Of a stretch of DNA of 64,000 nucleotides, positions 34,868 to 46,800 are shown piece by piece. Positions within the stretch are counted from its first letter, which is position 1, and the number at the start of each line of letters is the position of its first letter. The DNA comes from Siphonodentalium dalli (taxonomy: Eukaryota > Mollusca > Scaphopoda > Gadilida > Siphonodentaliidae), in the NCBI GenBank assembly GCA_032622095.1, contig CP136061.1, forward strand, positions 17,984,991 through 18,048,990, read 5' to 3'. The position numbers and the translations under genes are program-made. The notes below the pieces were generated by a model. The model had not been told where the DNA came from, ran no database searches, and was given only the letters and a program-made list of their open reading frames with translations.

Positions 34868-37800
34868 GGACTCATTGCATCAAAAATTTCACCCCCACCC
34901 ACCAACGCAAGGCAATGAGTCCAATAACACATCAAATTAGCACAATATACAACCACAATCATAGATATGCTAAAGATCATCGAACATACGAATCTCAAAA
35001 GCATAGAGTCTATAATTCACAGCTGCAGTCCATTAATCATTACCCCACGCTACCACCAAACTGCCAAAACCAACGATATATTAATTACCGTACGCGGCCT
35101 CCACTTGATCTCCCTCGCCACAGGCACGTAACACATACCACTTTCTGCCATAGCAGGTATTCCTCTATGAAACCCAGATTTCATAATTCTTCCAATAAGT
35201 CTATCTCACCACTTCTGGATTTAACCTTTCCTCCCCAATTTAAAACCCTGAATCGCCTTGAAAAGCCCAAGCACCAACACATTACTAATTCTTACTCATC
35301 ATCCAAAAGAAAATCAACATGCACCAGTTCTCGCGAATCACATTCCAATACTGCAATTAACCCTATAATACCACCAGTCAAACCCATACAACACACTATA
35401 CCAGTACTTAAATATCCAAGTGATATGACAGATGGTGCTCTAAACCAAACACCATGCTCAACTATCATTAAAATACACAAACAACGGATTAGATCACTAT
35501 TAGACTCCGGGGCAACCACCAGTTGCTTGAAATACGACATTTATAGATCCATGCCAAATCGACCACCTTTAATTAAGGAACATGTGTTACTCACATCAGC
35601 CGATGGTACACCAATGAAAGTTTTTGGATCCACACATCTCACATTTAGAATCGGAAAACTCATTCTTACTCACAAATTTGTCATATGTGCAACCTTGTCA
35701 CGTCCTTGTATTTTAGGGCGCGATTTTATGAAACAACACAGTATTAGACTTTACTTTGATCTAGAAAAATTCAGAATACAGAATCAATTATACCCGATGT
35801 TAAGGGATGGTCACATTGCATCACTCATCCGATCAACAAATAACGTTTCATTATCACCCCACTCATGCGCCATCATAACAGGCAGACTCATAGGGCCAAA
35901 TGATATGTTTAACACACCTATAATCCGAATAGGCAAAGGTAACATGTCCATTTTCGAACACGAACCAAATGTACATGTAACCGACATGCTAGCAGATGCA
36001 AATAATCCCAATATTTGCGTCATGATAGAAAACCAATCGGCGTCACATATGTCCATTAGGAAAGGCCGTGTGATAGCACAAGCATTTGGCACTCAAGAGC
36101 AAATGATATGCACGGCATCCGATGAGCAAAACATTAACTCATCTCCGCCAAACAAACACAGTATAAACACCATAGGTGACCGGCAAGACATTAACCCTCC
36201 AGTCACCAAGACTCAACCTATATCTGTCAATGATATCGTGGCACCTCAACACCTTAAACAGCAGATATTGCAACTAGTATCACAATACCCTGATGTTTTT
36301 ACAAATGACATAAACAAGATAGGATATTGTCCAAAAATTAAAATGAAAATAGACCTCAAACCAAATACTTTACCTATTTTTTGCAAAAAATATCCGACAC
36401 CACTGAACAAACAACGAATTATGGCTGCTGAGATAAAAAAATTATTAGACGCAGACATTATTAGACCAACTGCCCACTCATCGTGGGGATTTCCCAGTCT
36501 CCTCATACGCAAAGCCACACCCAATCCCGATGGTACTCCCAATTATCGATTGGTAATCGATCTCAGAAAACTCAATGATGTTTCCATTCCATTAAAATGG
36601 TCTATGCCTAGTTTTACAGAAATATCGTCCAAGTTACTCGGCTCAACTATTTTCAGTATCTTTGATTTATCAAATGCTTATCATGTTATTGGAGTCGTAC
36701 CCGAAGATGTTCCCATATTAACTATGAATACGTCCGAAGGACAATACAGTTATCAAAGAGCCCCGATGGGATATGTCTCGAGCTCAGGGTATTTTTTAAA
36801 ACTCATGAACATGGCCCTACACGATTTACCATTTGTAGAAGGATTTGTCGATGACCTGATCTGTCATAGCTCCGATCCTCAAACGCATATACAGCAGCTC
36901 ACAAAATTATTTGACAGACTCAGGGAATACGGCTTAATAGTTAAACTATCAAAATCTAAATTTTGCCAACCACAAGTCAAATTTTTAGGACATATTATTT
37001 CCGACAAGGGTACATCCCCTGACCCTGAAAAAATTTCAATTATCAAGTCTTTACCACCTCCGAAATCAGTTAAAGAAGTCCGCAGATTACTGGGAATTCT
37101 TAATTTTTACAGGTCATATTCTCCTACTTTCGCATCGACGGCATTGCCTTTAATCAAACTCACAGCCAAATATGCTAAATTTGTGTGGGATGCGCCGTGC
37201 CAAACAGCGTTCGACGCGCTTAAAGAAAGCTTAGCAACCGCCCCCATCTTAGCTTACCCAAATCCCGACAAACTGTTCATTCTGACAGTAGATGCATCTA
37301 TACATAGTATCGGGGCGATACTATCACAATATGCTCATAGCCAAGATGATAAACACGTTGAACTACCAATCGCGTTCGCCAGTAAAAAACTTAACAAATC
37401 ACAAAGGAATTATTCTGTCACGGAAAAAGAAGCATATACGTTTGCAAGGCAATTTAAATTTTACTTACAAGGATCCCAAGTAGAGATTAAAACAGATCAC
37501 TTACCCATCATCCACATGTTTAAAAAACAGGATCTGATAAACACAAAAATTCAAAAATGGTTTTTGGAAATATCAGCATTGAACCCAAAAATTACTTATA
37601 TTAAAGGCACGAACAATGTTACGGCAGATTTTTGCAGTCGGATAAACCCCGACACACACCCGTGCATCAATTCTTGCACCGATAGCGACCCAAATCCACC
37701 CACCAATCCCCTTGTACAGGATATTAATATACTTGACATGAAAGATATTCAGGAATTTTCAAAACAAAAAAAACAACCAAAACAGAAAACGGATTCCGAA

Positions 37801-38172
37801 CCACCAGTTGATCTCGACGACAGCCCGGTCCTTCCTCCTATAACTAATATAAGAGATGAACAATCAGGAGACCACACAATCTCCGAGATTATCAAACAAA
37901 TGCAATCAACAAATATACCCAAAAAATTAGCAAAAACCTTTATTCTCAAAGATGGTATCCTACACTATATATCAATATATAATGACATACCTAAATTACG
38001 TATATATATAACGGACAAAATAGCACAAGAAGTTATATCCCAATATCACAGTCTCGGCCATAGAGCGGTACAATCGCTATACGCGACCATACGGAACAGA
38101 TATTACACACCTCAGTTGTTTGCAAAAATTGTCACATACATAAACAATTGTCGTGATAACTACCCATTATAA
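34864..38172 (+). CDS. pol: Pol polyprotein, truncated in integrase
   Basis: 1102 codons. A basic N-terminal region of about 200 residues is followed by an aspartic protease (LLDSGATTS, catalytic Asp at residue 214, and ILGRDF near 284). Reverse transcriptase spans about residues 500-700 (YRLVIDLRKLND, FSIFDLSNAYH, FVDD at 661-664, in place of the usual YXDD, a common Gypsy variant). RNase H has Asp 810, Glu 856 and Asp 878. The integrase zinc finger begins with H1062 and H1066 and the first Cys (1096), then the frame runs into the 3' LTR and stops after six more codons. The second Cys of the HHCC finger and the whole catalytic core are absent. The rest of the frame is open, consistent with recent activity. 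Confidence 0.93.
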   Translation: MRTHCIKNFTPTHQRKAMSPITHQISTIYNHNHRYAKDHRTYESQKHRVYNSQLQSINHYPTLPPNCQNQRYINYRTRPPLDLPRHRHVTHTTFCHSRYSSMKPRFHNSSNKSISPLLDLTFPPQFKTLNRLEKPKHQHITNSYSSSKRKSTCTSSRESHSNTAINPIIPPVKPIQHTIPVLKYPSDMTDGALNQTPCSTIIKIHKQRIRSLLDSGATTSCLKYDIYRSMPNRPPLIKEHVLLTSADGTPMKVFGSTHLTFRIGKLILTHKFVICATLSRPCILGRDFMKQHSIRLYFDLEKFRIQNQLYPMLRDGHIASLIRSTNNVSLSPHSCAIITGRLIGPNDMFNTPIIRIGKGNMSIFEHEPNVHVTDMLADANNPNICVMIENQSASHMSIRKGRVIAQAFGTQEQMICTASDEQNINSSPPNKHSINTIGDRQDINPPVTKTQPISVNDIVAPQHLKQQILQLVSQYPDVFTNDINKIGYCPKIKMKIDLKPNTLPIFCKKYPTPLNKQRIMAAEIKKLLDADIIRPTAHSSWGFPSLLIRKATPNPDGTPNYRLVIDLRKLNDVSIPLKWSMPSFTEISSKLLGSTIFSIFDLSNAYHVIGVVPEDVPILTMNTSEGQYSYQRAPMGYVSSSGYFLKLMNMALHDLPFVEGFVDDLICHSSDPQTHIQQLTKLFDRLREYGLIVKLSKSKFCQPQVKFLGHIISDKGTSPDPEKISIIKSLPPPKSVKEVRRLLGILNFYRSYSPTFASTALPLIKLTAKYAKFVWDAPCQTAFDALKESLATAPILAYPNPDKLFILTVDASIHSIGAILSQYAHSQDDKHVELPIAFASKKLNKSQRNYSVTEKEAYTFARQFKFYLQGSQVEIKTDHLPIIHMFKKQDLINTKIQKWFLEISALNPKITYIKGTNNVTADFCSRINPDTHPCINSCTDSDPNPPTNPLVQDINILDMKDIQEFSKQKKQPKQKTDSEPPVDLDDSPVLPPITNIRDEQSGDHTISEIIKQMQSTNIPKKLAKTFILKDGILHYISIYNDIPKLRIYITDKIAQEVISQYHSLGHRAVQSLYATIRNRYYTPQLFAKIVTYINNCRDNYPL

Positions 38173-38604
38173 TCTCACAACTTGATTCAAACTATACGAA
38201 TGTCCCAATATATAAAACCCCAAACTCAGATATTCGTGTTCGGTTCTCGAAACCTCACACGTCTTACTCTCAGCGAAGATATACACACAATGAAGATGGC
38301 TCCCAAATATGGTCAAGGGAGATGACCATAACGGAGGAACCAATCCCGATGTGTATTGCCAAACACCTCATCTAATATGCATCCCAAATAGTATATAAGA
38401 AACAACTACATCCCATCACATCATGCTTTCACTAGACTCATCTCATACCTAGATCATATCCAGGCATCATTCACACCAGGCATCACCCATTCGGGGACAC
38501 CAATTCGCGGCGACTATTGATCATTATATTTGTACACACTGCATATCTTATTCACAACATAATAAAGACTTGTACCTACTATATACATGTGTCATTACCT
38601 CACA
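38155..38604 (+). repeat. 3' LTR (450 bp, lacks first 5 bases)
   Basis: Identical by eye to 32068-32517, ending CCTCACA, with AATAAA at 38561-38566. The preceding TGTCGT belongs to the pol frame. GAT at the junction fits both integrase (the codon after CR) and the LTR, suggesting a microhomology deletion. No polypurine tract is present upstream. Confidence 0.93.
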
Positions 38605-39013
38605 ATATTTCCAATCCGCTCCATCCTAAGTTGGGGGGTGAGACACCCCAAGTTCCCATGTCGCCACGACCCTACCTTTATTTTTATTTATTATGATAAC
38701 CTATTTTGATGTCAGCGGTTTGAGTAAATGTTTTAGTTGAGTAAAAAAAAATTGTATCACGGCCGATGGAACCACCCATGGCCTATACGTGGCTATACAT
38801 TGTTTATACCACCTCCCCATGCACCGAATAATCAGTCTCAGAGACCGCCCTTTTAAATCTCGACCCAAACATATAATGGGTAAAAAAAACAATTGCGCCC
38901 TTCATTTCAGTTGCCATCATTCCAATTTCCAAGAATCCAAATGGTAAGACATTATTGGAACAAGGACGATTAACAAAATTTACGTTAAAATAAGAATTTC
39001 TCAGAGATTTCTA
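38605..39013. other. Right remainder of element B next to the retrotransposon
   Basis: No gene recognised. Resumes element B after the ATAT duplication. Confidence 0.45.
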
Positions 39014-39297
39014 GGGTTTGGTTTGGTTTTTTAGGGTTTATTGTCGATCTAGCCCACACACGACGTTGTCAATTTTACGGGTGGAGGAAAGACCACGCAG
39101 AGGCTTAATTTCACCGAGAAATCGTCCCACTGCGTGTAGTAACCACCAATCCCCGGAAAGCAACTGACAAACTTGCCCAGATACACGATTCCGGTCACCC
39201 TCCCTATGACGGGGTTCGAACCAGCTTCGTCAGCGCTGGACGGCCTGTGACGGTGTAATACACCTGGCACTCTACCGACTGCACCACCGGGGGCCCC
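39014..39297 (-). mobile_element. tRNA-derived SINE, copy 2 (best preserved)
   Basis: On the minus strand: A-box-like TGGTGCAGTCGGTAGAG, B box GGTTCGAACCCC, then a conserved body (GTGTATCTGGGCAAGTTTGT, GGGACGATTTCTCGGTGAA, CTTTCCTCCACCCGTAAAA) and a short repeat-like tail AAACCCTAAAAAACCAAACC. Pol III promoter boxes plus a non-tRNA body define a tRNA-derived SINE. It is not a functional tRNA. Confidence 0.8.
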
Positions 39298-39989
39298 GAT
39301 ATTTATAGGGACACAAGTTAGTAAACTCCATTCTTGTATTTCTTTTTCAGCAAATGCGTTTAAATAAAAGAATCATAAATTTAGATATTTTGATTTTTTT
39401 TTCTTCTATTTTTGTTTTGTTTTTCATTTTATTTTAATGTTTTGAAAAAAAAAAATTCTTTTGTTTTTTTTGTTTTTTTTGTTTTGGTTTTGTAATTTTT
39501 TTTTCTGGTTTTGTTTTTTGTTTGTAATTTTTTTGTCGTCTTTACTGTTTTGTTGTTTGCTTTACGTTTAAAATAAAATTACTTAAAACATCAGTATTAT
39601 TCTTGTTCAAAATACTGGAATAATCTACGCGAATGGGCGGTACGAGTAATCCCTATTAAGAAGCATTCCAACGTCAATTTTATGAATACGCCGGGAAAGC
39701 CCCGCATCCCGCCCATGCGATGTAAGACGAAAATGAAAATCCGATGTGCCATTCACTGTTATGCCGGGTCGCCCATGCTCATCCATAGCAAATCGCCGGG
39801 GTAAACGCATGCATGATTGTTACAATTATGATAGGTGACATTATATAAAACACAGTTACACTAGATCATTTCTAATGTCCAGTTAAAAGCCAGCTTGTGA
39901 TTGCTCAAACTATTCACCATCGTGCCAATGACTGGCTTACAATCAAACTAATAATCCGTATTAGAGTTCTGCACCATAAAATATATTCT
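39298..39989. other. T-rich interior of element B
   Basis: Long T/G-T runs (39395-39560) and no gene. Confidence 0.5.
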
Positions 39990-40500
39990 CGAAACCAGAC
40001 TTCGCTATTCTCGTCTCAGGATCAAGTCTCGGTTTATACAAAAATCTCAGACCAGGGGGGGGGGGGACTAGGTCTCAGTTGCAGACTATTACATATAACA
40101 CACATAATTATGGATTATATTAAATCTTGTCCAGTTCATATATAATTATAATCTTTACTCTACACGACATACAAATATAACACAATTACAATTTGGTTAA
40201 AATAAAGATAAATGCTTCCAAAAAATACTCATGTTTCTGTTACCAGAACTTGTACGTTACCACATGGTTCGAATTATGAACAGACCGACACAGGCTTGAA
40301 TGACAATAAGAAGGCAAACCTTGGTTTACGTAAACCTGAGTTTCAAAAAGACGAGAATACGGACCAGTGTTGACCAATAATCCCAGCTTACTCGCCTCGA
40401 AGCTGGGTAACACATCGCGATCACGGTGGTTTCGGCCTGGTCTAGACTATAGTTTACATGAAACCCTGGTCTAGACCAGGGACCAGAATTCGGCCGTTTG

Positions 40501-40581
40501 TGTTTCTGAATAATAAATTTAATCCACTCGTGGGATTGGCGATTTACACCACTCGAGGATTAAATTTGTTATTCAGAAACA
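40501..40581. mobile_element. 81-bp hairpin, MITE-like
   Basis: TGTTTCTGAATAA is inverted at TTATTCAGAAACA. The stem continues through ATTTAATCC/GGATTAAAT and CACTCG-type sequence. It starts 4 bp after the right end of element B. Confidence 0.7.
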
Positions 40582-41939
40582 CTGTGCGTATATTCTATAT
40601 TTAAACAAAATCTTAAGGACTGCAAATTGATTTAGTGTATAATCTTCTCAGTTTAGTAATCAACGGACTCCCCACTTTTGGACCTACATCTCCACTCAAC
40701 GACAAGTTCTTTATTATTGATCAACCGTATGCATTGCTTTCCAGAGCAGTATACAGTCTGGCAATTGCAGAACAAATATTATGAACATTTACGAAATTAA
40801 CCCCTCTCCACAAAATCACGGTATTGTTGGAACCCTGCTCTGATTTCATGCAGTTGAAATGTACAGAACAACCACATAAACTCCATCAAATACTGACTCG
40901 CAAATCAGCCATAACCCATATAGCAATGATCCCTGGAAGGCATTACAAAATCCTACACAAAGTACCATAATATCACAAATCATTTATGTAGATATTCTAT
41001 TATTCAGCTGTCATCTTGTTAAGGGGTCAGACGCACGTTTTGCCAAAATTTTCCAAATGGATTTTCTCACAATCTGTCAGGAATTTCTTTGTGAAATTTC
41101 GTACAATCGATTATTGTGACACCATATTTAAGATGTTTTTTTTTTCAAAAGTGCAGTTCATATATCCATGATATTATATCTGAATATCATGAGTTGAGAC
41201 TTAATTATTCTTGATTCGTGAAATTTAATGATTATTTTCATTTAGAAAGTCAACTACCTATAAATAATTTACTATATTTGATAATGTTCATGTCATGCCC
41301 GTTGATCAATGGAAAATTGGGATGAAATGAGTTCTGGGTCATGGGTTCATAACCAAGTTAAAGCTGACCACCAATCTCTTAACGCTGTGACCTAATTCCA
41401 GTTGATTGCACCCTGCTTGAGTGGAACACACTGCATGCCTGCATTTGTTTTCATTGTGATGGAATATTTGTGACTGCTTTATTCTTCAATATAATAATGG
41501 GGGAATGGTGCTATATTATGCAATAAAAAATCTACTCAGCATTATGATACAAATGAAGCATCCTATCATGGAGCCGAGACAATAAGCCATTTGGTGATTG
41601 CAGAGTTGTGAGAAATTATTAATTATTCAAGTAGTTCTTGGTACCGAAAGGGACCAAAAAGAAAATAATCTTTTCAACCTCTTAAATATAATAAAATCCA
41701 TTGTTTTTGTCGTCTTTTAATAACTGCTCAGATTCTACATACGTGAAGATGATATGTGAAATTCAAGATTTTTCGCCAGATAGATCCAGAGAAATTCTTT
41801 GTTTGATGTCCAATACGAACACGATTTGATAACGAAAGATACTTAATCGGGTTTCACGATTAGATAGCGATTGGTAATAAATCACAATAACACGTGGCAC
41901 GCTAAGTTAGGATTGTGGCTGTGAAATAACGGAGATGTT
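40582..41939. other. Intergenic, no gene recognised
   Basis: AT-rich with a small CATGATATT/AATATCATG hairpin at about 41167-41191. No exon with supported splice signals was found. Confidence 0.5.
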
Positions 41940-42600
41940 TAAAGGGGTACTGTACTCAAATGTTGTTGTTGGTTACTATAGTCTCTGAGTTTTGCTCCAA
42001 GGGGAGGGTCACACAAATTGATACAATCACTGTGTCGCTTATTTCCATCAAACATGTATAGTTATCTCTATATATATTACTCAATATATATATTAGGGAG
42101 GAGCACTTAAATTGATAACACTTTTGATACCGATTTATCTCCGAAATTATATAGACATATAAGAAACATATATAGGAAACCGATTGGTGTGGTTTACTTT
42201 TTCCGAAGTGGTACCATTCGCGCCAGGATTGTGGATAAGGGGAGGGGAGCACAGTATTGATAAAAATCTGTTTTTACTAACTTGTATTGGCGGCTTGACG
42301 GTACGATGAATCAATGGTGTGGTTTAAAGTTCCTGAAAACGTGGTGTCGTCCAAATCAGAAATGGAGGTCGGGCAAGGGGCACCAACACTGCTAAAAAAG
42401 ACTGTCACCGACTTCATCAAACGTTGCTATATACGGTCATCTCCATGATGCGACGTTATTTATATAATGATAGTTTAAACTACATAAGTGACACAATCTG
42501 TGTCATGGGTTTGGGTTTGGTCGGGGCACACTGAAAGTTATGGATATATACGGATAATATTGGGATTTATAACTTATGCACATTTCAGCCATGTTATTAT
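41940..42600 (+). repeat. Degraded repeats of the Helitron-internal family
   Basis: Phrases ACCGACTTCATCAAACG, TACGGTCATCTCCATGATG, ATGGTGTGGTTTAAAG and GCGCCAGGAT occur in the same order as in 13042-15670. Confidence 0.65.
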
Positions 42601-42801
42601 CAACATTTGTTAACCAAATATAACTCACATAACAATTTGGTTCTTTTTTAACCCTTTACCCAACAAACCGGCCAAAAACGCCCAAATAAAGCTTCAACAG
42701 CCTAAAATATCTTCGATCTGTCACAATAACACCATACAAATATGGATATCATTGGAACCGGTTCATTGACCACATTGTGATGGTTACAGTTATGCCCTGT
42801 A

Positions 42802-42868
42802 CCAATGCATTCTCTTATATATGCGAGTCGACCATAGGTCGCCCCGCATATATAAGAGAATGCATTGG
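42802..42868. repeat. 67-bp hairpin, left member of a pair
   Basis: CCAATGCATTCTCTTATATA is inverted at TATATAAGAGAATGCATTGG, with an asymmetric centre containing GTCGACCATAGGTCGCC. Confidence 0.92.
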
Positions 42869-43010
42869 CCTAAACAAATTCTTTTTTAACACTTTTTACC
42901 ATTTTTTCTTACATTCTTTAACAATTTTTAATTTTTTCTTACATTTTTTCACAATTTTTATAATATTTTTCTACATTCTTTGACAATTTTATCATTTTTA
43001 ATATGTTAAG

Positions 43011-43077
43011 CCAATGCATTCTCTTATATATGCGAGGCGACCTATGGTCGACTCGCATATATAAGAGAATGCATTGG
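43011..43077. repeat. 67-bp hairpin, right member of a pair
   Basis: Same hairpin as 42802-42868 but with its centre inverted (GGCGACCTATGGTCGAC), so the pair itself forms a larger inverted repeat around a T-rich 142-bp spacer. Confidence 0.92.
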
Positions 43078-43108
43078 CACAGGGCCGTTCTGTTGGGTAA
43101 AGGGTTAA

Positions 43109-43579
43109 CCCGCCGGGATATGCCTGGCAAGCCTGCTATATACATGTAGCAGGCCTTAATTATATCCCTATCAGTACGCGTACACTCTCACGAAATGATT
43201 TCAAGTATAAACAAGTCGCGGACTTCGGTTGCTGGTATCAAAGCCCGACCAAATAGCATCTACTTTGAAATACGCGTACAGCTTTTAGCGGCAAGTCAGA
43301 GTCATTCTTGAGTTGACAGTAACTGTCAACATTTGTTTTCAAAAGTGTCCGAGCCACTTGCTGTGGTCAGTTGTATCGATTTTACACATAAACTGTCGTC
43401 GCAAACACTTTCTGAGTACCGTGTCGACATTTCCGAGCGAATGATACGTGTCTTAATCCACAACAAGGCATTGGACGCTGTCGGTGCTTCATTTTCACGA
43501 TAACTTTTTGCTGGCCATCGATCTTGTTAGATCATTTAAATGCCTTCCCAAATGCTTATGTTTGTATAATAAAATGTCA
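43109..43579. other. Intergenic, no gene recognised
   Basis: GACAGTAACTGTC (43315-43328) is a small palindrome. Nothing else is supported. Confidence 0.5.
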
Positions 43580-43820
43580 TCTATATAATCTGTGGTTGAA
43601 TCAGATGGGATTCAATTTAATATTCCGGGGGATCCCATGAATCAATTATATAGCTACGTCCGTGATGGCAAACTCATATATAGACAAATCCATGATATGG
43701 GCAATATTATGGTGTATAGTTTAAAACACATAAGTCCATACATGTCAGGGGTGGGATCAGGGAAGGGACGCAAAAATATTTTTTTTAAACGTTTTGGACG
43801 TCGAATTCCACCAAACTGAT
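43580..43820 (+). repeat. Helitron-family repeat, left flank of palindrome P1
   Basis: Ends GTCGAATTCCACCAAACTGAT, matching the CCGAATTCCACCAAA phrase of 13042-15670. Its continuation (ATAGTCATCTCC) is found at 52095, 8.3 kb away, beyond P2. Confidence 0.75.
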
Positions 43821-46800
43821 TAGTCCAGGAGATATTGGTCGACCTCTGCACCCCCCCCCCCCCAGGACTTAACTTCACCCCACTAATTTTCTTCCTTAAG
43901 GTCTCCTCTAATTTTTTTCACTTGTTAACAAGAAAAAAAGTGGCCGCAGAGACTCCAGACAAGATGGCGTCCATCATGGCGGCCATTTTTTTTAAATGCA
44001 CCAGGTCTCTTTGATCGCCATTATAGTAAAGATGATAGCACATGCGGTCTTGTTTTCCGCTCGATTCGTTATGATAATATACAACCCTTACCAATTAGCC
44101 AAAAATCCGACACTAGAATCCAATATGGCGGCCAAAATGGCCGCAGAAATGTGAAAATATGCTATTTTTCTGACATGTTACCACCTTTCGTTTGTCTCTG
44201 TGGGAAAATGTTAGAATGTTTGCGTCATGTTATACATTTATCATATAGAGGAGTCATTGACGAATACATGGGGACCATAATATGTATTCATTGCGGGATA
44301 TTTTTGTCCGATATCACGTTTTCCCAAATGCCGGTATCATAGGTCAAAGCCTAATCTCCGTTAATAACGCGATGTTATGTTTGGAATCAATGAATGTTAT
44401 TGCTATTATAACAACACCCATGCATATATATTTGCAGGAGATACTCGAGCTAGGATTCCTCTTATACCTGAGTTGAGGAATATTTACCCAAATCCAAGAT
44501 GGCGGCCAAAATGGCCACCAGAAATAAAAAATCGCCGAAAATCGCTGATTTTAACATCAGTGAGCATTATTGTCATGACAACTCCACACCTGCTTACTAT
44601 TGTAAGTTGGGAACACATAGGCGAAGAACTTTCCTTGTACCATATCCAAATAAAAGTCCCCCAAATCCAAAATGGCGCCCACAATGGCGGACAGATTTTT
44701 AAAAATCACCGAAATTCCGTCATATTCACATCTTTGGGCATTATTGTCGAGACAACTCCACCCATGCTTACAATTGAGTTGGAAATACTGAGATGAAGTA
44801 ATTACATTACATCTCATGCAAGAAATTGTTTTCCAAATCGAAGATGGCGGCCAAAATGGCGACCGAAATTTGAAAACAAGTCTATATTACTTTACTTTCT
44901 TACGATGGGCGTTATTGTTTCGCGATTTCTATCCACCATTACATGTTGATATGGAATAGTGACATGAAGTATTGATTAGGGTTTGGCAATTGATACTCAC
45001 AGCCAAGATCGCTGCTAAATTGGCGGCTAGAAATTGAAAGGAAATCGATATTTTCACATATTAATTTCAACTTTTTGTCATAATATCGGTATGCATGGAC
45101 GAAACTGTACATAAACCATCTACTAGTTCAACTTAAAGGTTTCAAAACGCATAACAGAGCTCGTATCCTTCTGGAAAGATGAAACACCACAATTAATATC
45201 GCGATGTGGCATTTCGAAATCCAGTCTCCACTTAGCGCCGATAATGGCCGTAAGCGTAGGTGCGCCGAATAGTTATATCAGAACAATTACCTGATAACAG
45301 ATTATGTTATGCCACGTCACGTCCATAATTATCTGGACCAGCTTCTATTTCTTTGTCTGATAGATCTAGGTCGCTCTAGGGTCCCTCTAATCATAACGTT
45401 TCAAACAATTCATTGTCCGGTGTCTAGCTTACAGAAGGTCATCTCTATGTATGTGTATCATACCCCATGGGATAACGACGTGTACACCTGGCGAACCAGT
45501 TAGCTAGTCACTTCTCAATAGATGGTTCGTCAACTCACAAACTCAGCGAACGCATTGGCATAATTGTGTGGACAACTTCGACAGTGTTTCGAAGGTTGCT
45601 AGCTGTCTCATTCCCTTCGACAGATGTCTATCTGCTAAGGAGAAGACCATATTGTACAGACTACCCACACTACTTGACCATTATACGAAGCAAACTGTGT
45701 GACGCCCCGCAGTTGTCTCGTCGAATATCTCCCAGCAGAGAAGAACGGTGCTAGTTTGTGGACATGCGCCATGATAGTGGGAATGAAATGGGCCACTGTA
45801 TACACCACCCCTACACCTGGTGCATGTTTAAGATATCGAATATCATGCGTGTCGGTTTTATTTGGTGTGATAAGATTGTATTTCCACATCCATTTCGAAG
45901 CCTTTCTGATTCAACTACGTACACTTTTGTCTGGATAACAATATGCTAGCCTCCCTCAAAACAGTCGGATGGACTAAAGGATAAATTCTTTATAGCATGC
46001 ATGTATGCGTGTTTTGTTATCCTCTCTCGGGGATAGTGTCAGTATGTGGGCGGTATTATTCAAGAAAATGTCAGGAACTGTGGTGCATTTATTTCACTAT
46101 GTATTTAAAGAACAATTTACAGTCTCGATGGCAATGGCTGTGGCCGTTGGGGAACGCGACCTTTATGATCATATATCTTTATATATATAACTTTAGAATA
46201 TAGTAGTTAATGTCTCATGCAGGAAAATGGTCGCATTGGTGATGTTACCAAGAAATCACTTGGTGTACCAACGTTTGTTGAACTGAATGCAAGATCTCAT
46301 CAACGTAACATTCCTCTGGATGTTCTTCGCGTTGAACATTTCACCCTTTTGTTGATGGCATTTGTACTTTCTTGAACCATACCACCCTGTGTGAGTATCA
46401 CATAGCAACCAATTATCAAAGGTATCGCTTAAGACTACACCCCAGTCTTGGTGGGGCTTATACAGCAGTAGCCAATGGCATACTCCTGGTCCAGTTGTTT
46501 AAGAACGGCTTCCAAACGGATGGGAACATACAATCTTAGCATACAAGGAAAGCAAAGCCACACATGAGATCCTGTCTGAATCTGAAACATAACAAAATAA
46601 GGGGCGGTGCAGTCATGGTCCAATTTCATTTCCACTATCATGACACATACCAACAAACTAGCACCGTGTGTATTGTTATCATCTGCTTGGATATGTTCGG
46701 TGAGACGATTGCTGGACCCCAACAAGCTTGTTCTTATGATCATGTTCAAGGAGTTTGGGTATATTATGCATTATGGTCTTCTAAGCCTTAGCAGAAATGC

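Larger units (their letters stand above)
32063..38604 (+). mobile_element. Ty3/Gypsy-type LTR retrotransposon, integrase-truncated
   Basis: Order: 5' LTR, tRNA-His-type primer site, long leader with 29-bp repeats, a 187-codon ORF, gag, pol (protease, reverse transcriptase, RNase H, start of integrase), 3' LTR. ATAT flanks both ends (32059-32062 and 38605-38608), a 4-bp target duplication, or 5-bp ATATT if the LTR starts one base later. The 450 bp shared by the two LTRs read as identical, implying a recent insertion. Integrase core, 3' untranslated region, polypurine tract and the first bases of the 3' LTR are missing, so the copy cannot move by itself. Confidence 0.95.
31766..40496 (-). mobile_element. 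TIR element copy B, split by a Gypsy retrotransposon
   Basis: Ends CGGCCGAATTCTGGTCCC at 31766 and its inverse at 40496. Compared with copy A it is in the opposite orientation. Without the 6.54-kb retrotransposon (32063-38604) it would be about 2.19 kb, similar to A. It also carries a SINE (39014-39297). No matching target duplication is seen (ATA on the left, TTT on the right), so one end may have been rearranged or the A-B pair arose by inverted duplication. Confidence 0.65.
42648..43108. mobile_element. piggyBac-type MITE (461 bp)
   Basis: Flanked by TTAA on both sides (42648-42651 and 43105-43108) with terminal inverted repeats CCCTTTACCCAACA (42652-42665) and its inverse (43091-43104). 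TTAA targets and CCC-starting ends are diagnostic of the piggyBac superfamily. Inside are two 67-bp hairpins. No transposase is present. Confidence 0.85.

Noticed and set aside
33865-36542. Minus-strand ORFs across gag and pol
   Set aside because: Shadows of the well-supported plus-strand retrotransposon genes.
39220-39297. tRNA gene on the minus strand
   Set aside because: A and B boxes are present but the cloverleaf is not, and the sequence continues into a conserved SINE body found at other loci.
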